NCBI GenBank assembly: GCA_044368575.1
Contig: JBIPPH010000007.1
Location: 4,697 to 68,696, forward strand
DNA length: 64,000 bases
DNA from: JABMMZ01 sp044368575
GTDB lineage: Bacteria > Bacteroidota > Bacteroidia > NS11-12g > UBA955
Direction of reading: 5' to 3'
Below, one piece after another: positions 18,999 to 27,253 of this stretch; the stretch's first letter is position 1, and every line of letters begins with the position of its first letter. The notes below the pieces were generated by a model that was given only the letters and a program-made list of their open reading frames with translations, ran no database searches and was not told the DNA's origin. The position numbers were made by a program, and so were the translations under genes.

Positions 18999-21063
18999 CC
19001 ACTCTTTGGTTTTCTGGAATCCACATTTTGTCGCCCTCTTTAATACCAAACGCTTCATAAAAAGGTTGGAAATGTTTTAATGGACCATTGATTCTGTATC
19101 TGGCAGGAGAGTGTGGATCTGTTTGAAGTCTATTGCGCAATTCTTCATCTTTAATGTTGTTGTGCCATACTTGAGCCCAACTCAGGAAGAATCTTTGTTG
19201 CCAAGTAAAACCATCAATTTTAGCTGGCTCAGGCTTGCCATCTAATGATTTTTTAAGCGCGTAATAAGCCAATGTTATACCTCCAAGGTCAGCAATGTTT
19301 TCACCAATGGTTAAAGCGCCATTCACATGTATACCCTTAAGTGGTTCAAATTGATTGAAATAAGTAATGTATTGATCACCTAAAGTTTTAAAGTTTTTAG
19401 CATCTTCTTCAGACCACCAGTTTTTTAAATTGCCTTTTGCATCGTATTGTGCGCCCTGGTCATCAAAACCGTGGGTAAATTCATGGCCGATTACCGCAAT
19501 GATACCGCCATAATTAATGGCATCGTCTGCAGTTGGGTTGAAAAATGGCGCTTGCAAAATACCTGCAGGGAACACAATCTCATTGTTCAAAGGATTGTAA
19601 TAAGCATTAACCGTTTGAGGCGGCATCAACCATCTTTTTTTATCAACTGGAGCACCAACATCTTTGAGCATTTTATTATGACTCCACAAGGTATTGCTGA
19701 TCACATTTTCAATCAAAGTGCTTTTATTAACTGCAATCTTGCTGTAGTCTTCCCATTGATCAGGGTATCCAATTTTATAAACGAAAGTGCTTAGTTTTTC
19801 AAGCGCTTTGGTTTTGGTGTTATCAGTCATCCATGGCAATTTTGTTTTAACCCTTTCGCTGAATACGGCGCGCACATTCTCAATCATTTCAGCTACTTTT
19901 TTCTTGGATGATTCCGGAAAATAAGCTTTGGTGTAAAGTCTACCAAGGATATTGCCTTCGCCTAAAGATTCAGCCACATCAATGGCTTGAATGGCTCTGG
20001 TTTTTTGTTGTTTAATGCCCCCTTTAACTTGACCATAAAAATGGAAAAATTCGTTTTTGTAGCCGGCAGGTAAATACTTGCTGAAACTTGAAATTAATTT
20101 ATAGTAAGTAAATAATTTTAAGGTGTTTACATCTGTTTTGCTCAATAAAGTATTTAATTTAGTAAAGTAGGCTTTATTCTGAACAATAATGCTATCGGTT
20201 TGAATGCCCTGAGCTACTGAAAAACTTGACCAATCACAATTTTTAGAAAGTGATTTTAAGTCATTCATGTGAAGCTTATTATAAGTTTTAATAGGATCTC
20301 TTAATTCAACATTGCTTAATTGACAAGTAGCCAATTGGCTTTCAAAATCTAATAAGCGTTTGCCGGATTGAACACTGTCAAAATATTGGCTTAAGCCCAT
20401 AATCTGATTCACATGCGCAACAAACTCTGTTCGGATGGTTTGCATGCGTTCATCTTTGCCAGAGTAATAACTTTTTTCGCCAAGACTCAAGCCGCTTTGT
20501 CCCCACTTTACAGCATTCATGGCGCTGTTGCGGTCATCTGCATCGACGTATACACCTAAAACAGACGATACACCAATGCGTTGTAATTCACCATTGATTT
20601 TAATCCAATCTGCCAAGTTGCTTACACCCATAATTTGATTGATGTATTGGTTCAATGGTTTCAAGCCTTGTTGTTCAATCCCTAAAGAATCCATAAAGGC
20701 AGTATACATATCGGCTATGCGTTGTTCATCAGAACCTGCTTTGTGGTCTTTGGTTTTTAGTACACCATCAATAATTCCTTTTAATTTAACCTCGCTGTTC
20801 TCTTTGTCAATAATGCCAAAGGCGCCCCAATTGCCTTCAGTTGCAGGCACTGGATTGTTCTTTTTCCAACCGCCATTAACAAAACTATCAAAGTCATCTT
20901 GTGGGCGGTATCTTCTGTCTAAAGAGTTGGTGTCAAAGGCTGGAATTACGGCAATGCTGTCAGATTTACTAGCATTGTTTTCGGTTTTTGGCGCAGCGTT
21001 ACAAGCGGCTAAAAGGGTAGTAACAGCAGCAGATACAAGGGTTAAAAAACGCAAACTTTTCAT
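18988..21063 (-). CDS. M13-family (neprilysin/PepO-like) zinc metallopeptidase, lipoprotein
   Basis: A 691-residue peptidase with a lipoprotein signal: the lipobox ends in LAAC with lipidated C21, placing it on the outer or inner membrane facing the periplasm or outside. The zinc site is HEFTH at 527-531 with the third ligand E588 in GENIADLGG. The M13 N-terminal domain occupies about residues 50-430 and the C-terminus ends in VVIW, similar to the terminal Trp of neprilysins. Such enzymes cut short peptides. It is divergent from the DUF1573 gene across a region with a perfect palindrome. Confidence 0.94.
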   Translation of the reverse strand: MKSLRFLTLVSAAVTTLLAACNAAPKTENNASKSDSIAVIPAFDTNSLDRRYRPQDDFDSFVNGGWKKNNPVPATEGNWGAFGIIDKENSEVKLKGIIDGVLKTKDHKAGSDEQRIADMYTAFMDSLGIEQQGLKPLNQYINQIMGVSNLADWIKINGELQRIGVSSVLGVYVDADDRNSAMNAVKWGQSGLSLGEKSYYSGKDERMQTIRTEFVAHVNQIMGLSQYFDSVQSGKRLLDFESQLATCQLSNVELRDPIKTYNKLHMNDLKSLSKNCDWSSFSVAQGIQTDSIIVQNKAYFTKLNTLLSKTDVNTLKLFTYYKLISSFSKYLPAGYKNEFFHFYGQVKGGIKQQKTRAIQAIDVAESLGEGNILGRLYTKAYFPESSKKKVAEMIENVRAVFSERVKTKLPWMTDNTKTKALEKLSTFVYKIGYPDQWEDYSKIAVNKSTLIENVISNTLWSHNKMLKDVGAPVDKKRWLMPPQTVNAYYNPLNNEIVFPAGILQAPFFNPTADDAINYGGIIAVIGHEFTHGFDDQGAQYDAKGNLKNWWSEEDAKNFKTLGDQYITYFNQFEPLKGIHVNGALTIGENIADLGGITLAYYALKKSLDGKPEPAKIDGFTWQQRFFLSWAQVWHNNIKDEELRNRLQTDPHSPARYRINGPLKHFQPFYEAFGIKEGDKMWIPENQRVVIW

Positions 21064-21072
21064 AGTGGCAAG

Positions 21073-21092
21073 ATTACTAATTTTTTAGTAAT
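21073..21092. promoter_or_regulatory. 20-bp palindrome between divergent genes
   Basis: ATTACTAA and TTAGTAAT are 8-base arms separated by TTTT, centred between the M13 peptidase start (21063) and the DUF1573 gene start (21103). Placement and symmetry suggest an operator; no regulator is assigned. Confidence 0.4.
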
Positions 21093-21102
21093 TTCGTATC
21101 TT

Positions 21103-21510
21103 GTGTCTTTGAAAAAAATCTTCATATTACTTCTTAGCTATTGGGCTTGCCCTGTGTATGCTCAGTTTGGAGATTCATTTCCGGTATTAAAGTTTGATCA
21201 AGACACAGTGGATTTTGGAACGGTTGTAGAAGGGGATACGGTGCGTTATGATTTTAATTTCACCAATGTCGGTAACAGACCGCTTGTCATCAAACAAGCC
21301 TATCCAGCTTGCGGCTGTACCTATCCAACCTTTACACAAGGTCCGATATTGCCCGGTCAAAGAGGGGTAATTCATGTTGCCTTTTACAGTCAGGGTTGGG
21401 GCGGACAATCCGTTCTCAAAGAAGTGATAGTGATATTAGGAAATGGGCCCGAAAATTACGCTCGATTTAAGGCTAAAATCATCAAACGATCTGAGCTGCC
21501 AATCAAGTGA
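21103..21510 (+). CDS. DUF1573-domain secreted protein
   Basis: A 135-residue protein with a signal peptide ending at VYAQ. The mature part is a single immunoglobulin-like DUF1573 domain, recognisable from the pattern DFGTVVEGDTVRYDFNFTN followed by a conserved Cys-Gly-Cys (ACGCT) and LPGQRG. The domain is very common in Bacteroidota exported proteins; its molecular role is unknown. There is no ATG: the start is GTG at 21103 or TTG at 21109, both of which give an intact signal peptide. Confidence 0.82.
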   Translation: MSLKKIFILLLSYWACPVYAQFGDSFPVLKFDQDTVDFGTVVEGDTVRYDFNFTNVGNRPLVIKQAYPACGCTYPTFTQGPILPGQRGVIHVAFYSQGWGGQSVLKEVIVILGNGPENYARFKAKIIKRSELPIK

Positions 21511-21560
21511 ATTAGGTATCAGTCAACAAGTAAAAAGAGAAGACGTCAAAATAAATAACC

Positions 21561-22469
21561 GTGAAGAAAATTATCATAACAGGCGCCAATGGTTTATTAG
21601 GCCAAAAGCTAATTGATCTTTATTTAAGTCAGTCAGATAAACAAATATTGGCTACAGGTATAGGTCCATGCAGGCACCCTAGGCGCAATGAAATAGCCTA
21701 TCAAGCATTAGACATTACTCAGGCAGATCAAGTTGAACAAGTCTTTGAAGCCTTTCAACCTGATTGTTTGATTCACACAGCAGCTATGACCAATGTTGAT
21801 GCTTGTGAATCTGAACATGAGCAATGCGACGCTTTAAATGTGCATGCGGTCGATCATTTAGCAAAGGCTTGTAATCGATACAATGTGCATATGGTGCATG
21901 TGTCTACTGATTTTATTTTTGATGGCAGCCATGGCCCCCTTGATGAGCAAGCAACGCCAAACCCATTGAGTTATTATGGGGCATCAAAATTGAAAGGCGA
22001 GCAAATTGTTCAAGAGCAATTAAGCCATTGGGCAATTTTAAGAACGGTTTTAGTATACGGTGTAGTAAGCGATATGAGTCGAAGTAATATTGTGTTATGG
22101 GCTAAGTCTGCACTAGAAAAACAGCAGCCAATGAAAGTGGTTGATGACCAATTCAGAACCCCAACATTGGCTGAGGATTTGGCAATGGGATGTTTTTTGG
22201 CTGAGGATCAAAATGCGCAAGGGATTTACAACATTTCAGGCAAAGACTTTATGAGTATTTTTGAATTGGTTAACCGAGTGGCCCAATTCTTTGAATTAGA
22301 GGCTAATGGTGTTGAACGCAGTAGTTCTAGCACTTTGAATCAGGCCGCCAAACGCCCACCGATTACAGGGTTTATTATTGATAAAGCACAAAAAGAATTA
22401 GGATATGCCCCTCACAGTTTTGAAGAAGGATTGGCCTTGGTGCAATCGCAATTATTAAGTCATTCATGA
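21561..22469 (+). CDS. RmlD-like dTDP-4-dehydrorhamnose reductase family protein
   Basis: A 302-residue extended short-chain dehydrogenase. The nucleotide-binding glycine motif ITGANGLLGQ is at the N-terminus, VSTDFIFDG follows the third core strand, and the catalytic pair is in YYGASKLKGE. RmlD reduces dTDP-4-dehydro-L-rhamnose to dTDP-L-rhamnose, but the other rml genes are absent here, so a different sugar-nucleotide or a MAT2B-like role is possible. The start is GTG. It is the first gene of a tightly overlapping operon with crcB. Confidence 0.8.
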   Translation: MKKIIITGANGLLGQKLIDLYLSQSDKQILATGIGPCRHPRRNEIAYQALDITQADQVEQVFEAFQPDCLIHTAAMTNVDACESEHEQCDALNVHAVDHLAKACNRYNVHMVHVSTDFIFDGSHGPLDEQATPNPLSYYGASKLKGEQIVQEQLSHWAILRTVLVYGVVSDMSRSNIVLWAKSALEKQQPMKVVDDQFRTPTLAEDLAMGCFLAEDQNAQGIYNISGKDFMSIFELVNRVAQFFELEANGVERSSSSTLNQAAKRPPITGFIIDKAQKELGYAPHSFEEGLALVQSQLLSHS

Positions 22470-22831
22470 ATGTAGTATTGGTATTTTTAGGCGGCGGTAT
22501 TGGTGCAGTTTTGCGCTGGTTAATACAATTGTTATTGGGCAAATCTGATGGCAATGGCTTTGCTTGGGCTACCTTTACTGTAAATTGTTTTGGCAGTTTA
22601 TTGATTGGTCTTTTAGCTGCCCTTGCCTTAAAATTTAAGTGGTCGGAGGCCAGTGTACTCTTGTTAATGACTGGTGTTTTGGGTGGTTTTACTACTTACT
22701 CTGCCTTTGCAATGGATAGCCTTCAAATGCTGAAACAACAGCAGTGGGCATTGGCTATTCAATACATGCTTTCAACCAATATTATGGCCTTGCTTTGTTG
22801 TGCTTTAGGATTTTATCTGGTTAAACTATGA
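22466..22831 (+). CDS. crcB: CrcB/Fluc fluoride ion channel
   Basis: A 121-residue four-helix membrane protein that exports fluoride as a dual-topology dimer. Signatures: GGGIGAVLRW in helix 1, TFTVNCFGSLLIG in helix 2 (the conserved Asn), and GVLGGFTTYSAFA in helix 3. Start overlaps the previous stop as ATGA, and its own stop overlaps the next start the same way. No fluoride riboswitch was recognised upstream of the operon. Confidence 0.93.
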   Translation: MNVVLVFLGGGIGAVLRWLIQLLLGKSDGNGFAWATFTVNCFGSLLIGLLAALALKFKWSEASVLLLMTGVLGGFTTYSAFAMDSLQMLKQQQWALAIQYMLSTNIMALLCCALGFYLVKL

Positions 22832-24093
22832 GGTATTTAAAATTATATGGTCTATTGCTTTGCTTGTTTTGGACAACAAGTGCATTTGCTTTAAAGATCA
22901 TTTTACCCATGGATGTTACACAAAAAAACCATTTAAAAGCTTATGGGCTTACTTATTGGGTCTTGAACAAAGGGGCGGAAGCTGATTGGTTGTTGAATTA
23001 CCAAGGTGGCAGCTTCATGTTTGACTTTGATGTGCTATACGAAAATGAATGTAAAATCAGAGGCGTTAGCTATGAAGTTATTACAGAAAGCAAAGCCAAT
23101 AGCATTGTTGCAGAGGTCATCAATCCTGAAGTCAATATGGAGGATGTTAAGTTGCTGAAGGCGCCTAAAATTGCAGTCTATACTCCTAAGAACAAACAAC
23201 CGTGGGACGATGCTGTAACCATGGTACTTGAGTACGCTGAAATTCCTTATGAAAAGGTTTTTGATGATGAAGTCTTAGAAGATAAACTACTCACTTATGA
23301 TTGGTTGCATTTGCACCATGAGGATTTTACAGGTCAATACGGCAAGTTTTGGTACAGCCATAGAAACACTGCTTGGTATGCTGAAGATGTTAGAACCAAT
23401 GAGGCTTGTGCTGCTAAACACGGCTTTAGTAAAGTGTCTCAATTGAAATTATCTGTGGCCAAAAAAATCAGAGACTTTTGTTTGGGTGGTGGATTTTTGT
23501 TTGCTATGTGCAGCGCTACAGACACCTATGACATAGCTCTTGCCGCTGATGGCATCGATATTTGTGAATCCATGTTCGACGGCGATGGCATGGATCCTGA
23601 AGCCCAAGAAAAATTGAATTTTAAAAACACATTTGCCTTTAAAGACTTTTCGCTTGAGACCAGTCCAATAGCTTATGAGCACGCCAGTATTGATAATACC
23701 TTGGCTCATCAATCGGTTTTAGAAAACAACGATGTATTTACCCTATTTGATTTCAGTGCTAAGTGGGATGTTGTGCCATCTATGTTGTGTCAGAATCACA
23801 CCCAAACCATTAAGGGCTTTATGGGTCAAACCACTGCCTTTAAAAAGCAGTTCATTAAAAGTGAAGTTTTGATTTTAGGCGAAAATAAAACCCTGAATGA
23901 AGCCCGCTACATACATGGTAATATGGGCAAGGGCACTTGGACGTTTTACAGTGGACATGATCCGGAAGATTACCAGCATTTAATCAACGAACCGCCAACC
24001 AATTTGGCATTGTTTCCAAATAGTCCCGGATTTAGATTAATTTTGAACAATATTCTTTTTCCAAGTGCTAAAAAGAAAAAACTAAAAACGTGA
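22828..24093 (+). CDS. Conserved Bacteroidota secreted protein, glutamine-amidotransferase-like region
   Basis: A 421-residue protein with an N-terminal signal (LLLCLFWTTSAFA). From about residue 115 it has an alpha/beta look: APKIAVYTP, then WLHLHHEDFTGQYGKFWY, and GGGFLFAMCSATDTYDIAL around 230, which resembles the nucleophile elbow of class-I glutamine-amidotransferase-like folds (GGxxFAxCxA). Proteins of this kind in Bacteroidota are sometimes labelled asparagine synthetase B; I see neither a class-II N-terminal cysteine nor a synthetase domain and do not support that name. It overlaps crcB by ATGA. The function is unknown. Confidence 0.65.
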   Translation: MRYLKLYGLLLCLFWTTSAFALKIILPMDVTQKNHLKAYGLTYWVLNKGAEADWLLNYQGGSFMFDFDVLYENECKIRGVSYEVITESKANSIVAEVINPEVNMEDVKLLKAPKIAVYTPKNKQPWDDAVTMVLEYAEIPYEKVFDDEVLEDKLLTYDWLHLHHEDFTGQYGKFWYSHRNTAWYAEDVRTNEACAAKHGFSKVSQLKLSVAKKIRDFCLGGGFLFAMCSATDTYDIALAADGIDICESMFDGDGMDPEAQEKLNFKNTFAFKDFSLETSPIAYEHASIDNTLAHQSVLENNDVFTLFDFSAKWDVVPSMLCQNHTQTIKGFMGQTTAFKKQFIKSEVLILGENKTLNEARYIHGNMGKGTWTFYSGHDPEDYQHLINEPPTNLALFPNSPGFRLILNNILFPSAKKKKLKT

Positions 24094-24094
24094 T

Positions 24095-24319
24095 ATGCCT
24101 ATTCAACTTTTTAAAACGGTAATTGAAAAAACTGCCTATGGGGTTTGTACCAAGATAGGCGACAAAATAGGAATTGGCACAAAGCGCATTCGTTTGTTTT
24201 TTATTTATACAAGCTTTTTAACTTTGGGTTCACCCATCATCATTTACATGATTTTGGCGTTTTGGATGAATATGAAAAACTACGTCAAAGAGAAGCGCAA
24301 TGCAGTCTGGGATTTATAG
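24095..24319 (+). CDS. PspC-domain small membrane protein
   Basis: A 74-residue protein with the PspC pattern: an amphipathic start, VCTKIGDKIGIGTKRIRL, then a hydrophobic helix (LFFIYTSFLTLGSPIIIYMILAFWM) of two closely spaced membrane segments. PspC proteins sense envelope stress in proteobacteria; in Bacteroidota the role is not established. It begins one base after the preceding stop and ends exactly where the convergent SprT-like gene ends. Confidence 0.75.
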   Translation: MPIQLFKTVIEKTAYGVCTKIGDKIGIGTKRIRLFFIYTSFLTLGSPIIIYMILAFWMNMKNYVKEKRNAVWDL

Positions 24320-24931
24320 TCAGACAATTTCAACTTTACTGATACCACTTACTCTGTATTCTTTGTTACTTGGCTGTTCGAAGCATTGAAACCAAGTTCT
24401 CAATTGTTTACCTTTTTTAAATATCCTGCCGGTTTCAAGTTTAAATAAACTGCCTTCTGGAATTTGTTCGAGTAATAGTTTAGCATCTTTATCATATTTA
24501 GCTAATACCTTCATAAGGTTTTTGTCGCTACAACTACTGGCCTTTAAATGATTGGTATAACTGTGTAATGCTTGCTGAATATCGTTTGGCAATTGGTGGT
24601 GCAAGACAATTGGTTTCAACAACTCACTAAAACAGGCCTTCCATTCTTTGCCATGGGGATCAATGGTGTTGCGGTATTGTTCAAACGCAATTAGATGCGC
24701 AATTTCATGCAATAAGGTAGTTAAAAAGGCGTAAGGATTTAAGTCTTTGTTAACGGTTATGCGATGGTAGTTGTCGTGTTTATGAGGAGAGCGGTAATCG
24801 CCAAACTTACTGCTGCGCGGCTTATTTAATTTTAATTGAACCTTGTGTTGAATCATTAACTCTACTACATAAGTAGCAGTGCCTTCTGGCAAATACTGAG
24901 ATAATTTTTCAATCAGTTCGGATTTTGTCAC
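24320..24931 (-). CDS. SprT-like zinc metallopeptidase-domain protein
   Basis: A 203-residue cytoplasmic protein. The zinc motif HEIAH is at 75-79 and a further ligand is likely H93 in DPHGKEW, as in SprT/Spartan domains. The C-terminal stretch after about 150 (GRIFKKGKQLRTWFQC) resembles the small beta-domain following SprT domains. Spartan relatives cut proteins crosslinked to DNA; for the bacterial SprT-like family this is not proven. The start is GTG at 24931, three bases after the DUF3109 stop; it is the last gene of the pur operon. Confidence 0.8.
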   Translation of the reverse strand: MTKSELIEKLSQYLPEGTATYVVELMIQHKVQLKLNKPRSSKFGDYRSPHKHDNYHRITVNKDLNPYAFLTTLLHEIAHLIAFEQYRNTIDPHGKEWKACFSELLKPIVLHHQLPNDIQQALHSYTNHLKASSCSDKNLMKVLAKYDKDAKLLLEQIPEGSLFKLETGRIFKKGKQLRTWFQCFEQPSNKEYRVSGISKVEIV

Positions 24932-24934
24932 ACC

Positions 24935-25519
24935 CTAGGAGCGGTTAAAAGTAGTTTGATAAGCTTGATATACTTCTTCAAGTTCTGCATACCAGGCCTC
25001 GCCAAATCTTCTGATCAATGGCGCTTTTAAAAATTGAAAGACAGATACATTGTTGGCTTTTCCCAATGTACATGCAGCCGAGCATATATCCCATTCGTGG
25101 TAATTCACAGTAACCATATCATTGATTTGACCCAATCTAATAGGGTATAAATGACAACTGATCGGTTTGTTAATAGATATGGCGCCACTGTTGTAGGCCT
25201 TTTCAATGGCGCAGCCTAATTGACCATTCTCTCTGTATACAAAAACACATTCACCGGTTTCCAAACAAGTTGTTGCGGCATCATCTATTTCTAATCCTTC
25301 ATGAAAGCCTATTGCATTATAAAGTGCAATGCCTTTTGGATCCATAAATGGTTTGATCTGTTCAATCTCAGACTCAATGGCTTCTATCTCTGCTAGTTCA
25401 ATAGGAGCACCTCTATCACCTTCAATACAACATGCGCCTTTACAAGCGTCTAAATTGCATATAAACTTTTGTGTAAAGACCTCATCAGACACTAAGGTGT
25501 CTTGAATCTCTAATATCAT
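24935..25519 (-). CDS. DUF3109 cysteine-rich protein
   Basis: A 194-residue cytoplasmic protein with an N-terminal cysteine cluster (CNLDACKGACC, residues 21-31) and further cysteines in CLETGEC, LGCAIEKA, ISCHLYPIRL and DICSAAC. The spacing suggests a metal or Fe-S site of the YkgJ-like sort. DUF3109 has no known function. The ATG overlaps the purE stop (ATGA), so it is translationally coupled to purine genes. Confidence 0.85.
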   Translation of the reverse strand: MILEIQDTLVSDEVFTQKFICNLDACKGACCIEGDRGAPIELAEIEAIESEIEQIKPFMDPKGIALYNAIGFHEGLEIDDAATTCLETGECVFVYRENGQLGCAIEKAYNSGAISINKPISCHLYPIRLGQINDMVTVNYHEWDICSAACTLGKANNVSVFQFLKAPLIRRFGEAWYAELEEVYQAYQTTFNRS

Positions 25520-26028
25520 TTTTGTTCGAGGTAGTTTTTGAATCCTTTGTCTTCAAGTGCGGTTGCTTTGTTAAGCACCTCATGCTCTTGATTTTTCATA
25601 AAGTTACTAATGCTCGCCCATACTTCAGGCTTGCCTACAGCAACGATTTTAGCGGCATATAAACCTGCGTTTTTAGCGCCGTTAATAGCCATAGTACCCA
25701 CCGGAATACCAGGAGGCATTTGAACGATGCTGTATAATGAATCAACACCAGATAGGTTAGAAGATTTAATTGGTACACCAATTACAGGGAGTTCAGTCAT
25801 GCTAGCTGCCATGCCTGGTAAATGGGCTGCGCCACCTGCACCCGCAATGATACATGAGTAACCGTTGGCTTTGGCATTACTTGCACTTTCAAACAATCTG
25901 TTCGGTGTTCTGTGGGCGCTTACAATGGTTAAATCATAAGTGATTTTAAATTGATCTAAGATTTCAGCGGCTTCTTTCATCACTGGAAGATCGCTGTCTG
26001 AGCCCATAATGATTAATACATCTTTCAT
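25516..26028 (-). CDS. purE: N5-carboxyaminoimidazole ribonucleotide mutase (PurE, class I)
   Basis: A 170-residue enzyme converting N5-CAIR to CAIR in purine synthesis. Signatures: IIMGSDSDLPVM at the N-terminus, VSAHRTP with the catalytic His, IIAGAGGAAHLPGM and QMPPGIPVGTMAI. It works directly after PurK, which is encoded 38 bases upstream, so this is a class I (PurK-dependent) enzyme. Confidence 0.97.
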   Translation of the reverse strand: MKDVLIIMGSDSDLPVMKEAAEILDQFKITYDLTIVSAHRTPNRLFESASNAKANGYSCIIAGAGGAAHLPGMAASMTELPVIGVPIKSSNLSGVDSLYSIVQMPPGIPVGTMAINGAKNAGLYAAKIVAVGKPEVWASISNFMKNQEHEVLNKATALEDKGFKNYLEQK

Positions 26029-26066
26029 GCCTATTGATGGATTTATGTTTACAAAGATAGCGGAAA

Positions 26067-27230
26067 TTAAGCATTTGGAGCAGCAGCTCGCATGCCTAAA
26101 TACTGTTTTATGGTTTTGAGTTTGTTTAACACAGCCTCTAAATCTTCACCCATAATGGTAATATGACCCATTTTACGCATAGGTTTAGTTTCTGCTTTAT
26201 TGTATAGATGCACAAACACGCCTGGCATTGGTAGAATATGTTCTAAGCCGGTTAATTCATAAGGGCCATTCACAGATTCAAAGCCTAAAATATTCATCAT
26301 AGCCGCTGCTTGAATCAAGCTTGTATCGCCCAAGGGCATGCCCAATAAAATCCTGTTCAATTGTTCGTATTGACTGGTGTAACAGGCTTCAATTGTATGG
26401 TGGCCACTGTTGTGCGGTCTTGGTGCAATTTCATTCACTAAAATTTGACCATCTTGACTTAAAAACATTTCAACGGCAAAGATGCCAACCCCATTAAGGC
26501 ATTCTATACATTTTTGAGCTATGGCTTTGGCTGTCTGCTCTGTCGCTTCACTGATATTCGCCGGTGCAAATAAGATATCTACTAAATTGGCTTTAGGATC
26601 AAAGGCCATTTCAACTGTAGGGAAAGTGCAGATTTCGCCCTGCTCATTTCTGGCAACTATCACAGATAATTCTATGGCATTCTCAACAAATTCTTCAAGC
26701 ACTACTGCACCTTCAAATGGTATTTTACCGTGTTGTTCAATATCAACCTTATTCACCAATTCAACGCCTTTGCCATCGTAGCCACCTTTTCGGAGTTTGG
26801 CAGCCACTTTATGCCCTTTCAAAGCTGGTAATTTTGCGGCCCATTCACTTGCATTGTCAACCAATTCAAAAGGACTGCTCGGAATGTTATTGGCTTTGAA
26901 AAACAATTTCTGTAAACCTTTGTCTTGAATGATGCTTAGTATTTTAGGCGATGGAATGATTTTATGTCCTTGCGCCTCAAGTTCAAGCAAAGCCTCTACA
27001 TTAATGTGTTCGATTTCATAGGTTAAAACATCAGACTGCAAAGCCAATGCTTTTATTTTTTCAGCATCTTGCAGAGACCCAACAATATGCTGATTGGCAA
27101 TGTCTTTAGCCGGGGCATTGTCCATTTCTAAAATGGTGTAATGAATGTTCCATGGTTGGCCTGCTTCAATGAGCATTTTGCCCAATTGTCCGCCACCAAT
27201 AATGCCTATAGAAGTTTTAGAGGGTAACAT
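26067..27230 (-). CDS. purK: N5-carboxyaminoimidazole ribonucleotide synthetase (PurK)
   Basis: A 387-residue ATP-grasp enzyme that makes N5-CAIR from AIR, bicarbonate and ATP. IGIIGGGQLGKMLIEAG at the N-terminus, KLRKGGYDGKGV in the ATP-grasp, FAVEMFLSQDGQILVNEIAPRPHNSGHHTIEAC with the Mg-binding Glu/Asn, and a C-terminal PurK domain are all present. It is the first gene of purK-purE-DUF3109-SprT-like. A TAnnTTTG-type element (minus strand 27248-27241) lies close upstream. Confidence 0.97.
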   Translation of the reverse strand: MLPSKTSIGIIGGGQLGKMLIEAGQPWNIHYTILEMDNAPAKDIANQHIVGSLQDAEKIKALALQSDVLTYEIEHINVEALLELEAQGHKIIPSPKILSIIQDKGLQKLFFKANNIPSSPFELVDNASEWAAKLPALKGHKVAAKLRKGGYDGKGVELVNKVDIEQHGKIPFEGAVVLEEFVENAIELSVIVARNEQGEICTFPTVEMAFDPKANLVDILFAPANISEATEQTAKAIAQKCIECLNGVGIFAVEMFLSQDGQILVNEIAPRPHNSGHHTIEACYTSQYEQLNRILLGMPLGDTSLIQAAAMMNILGFESVNGPYELTGLEHILPMPGVFVHLYNKAETKPMRKMGHITIMGEDLEAVLNKLKTIKQYLGMRAAAPNA

Positions 27231-27253
27231 GAATGTGCAGCAAAAATAACCTT

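Noticed and set aside
22828..24093. Annotation as asparagine synthetase B
   Set aside because: No class-II amidotransferase Cys at position 2 and no ATP-binding synthetase domain are visible.
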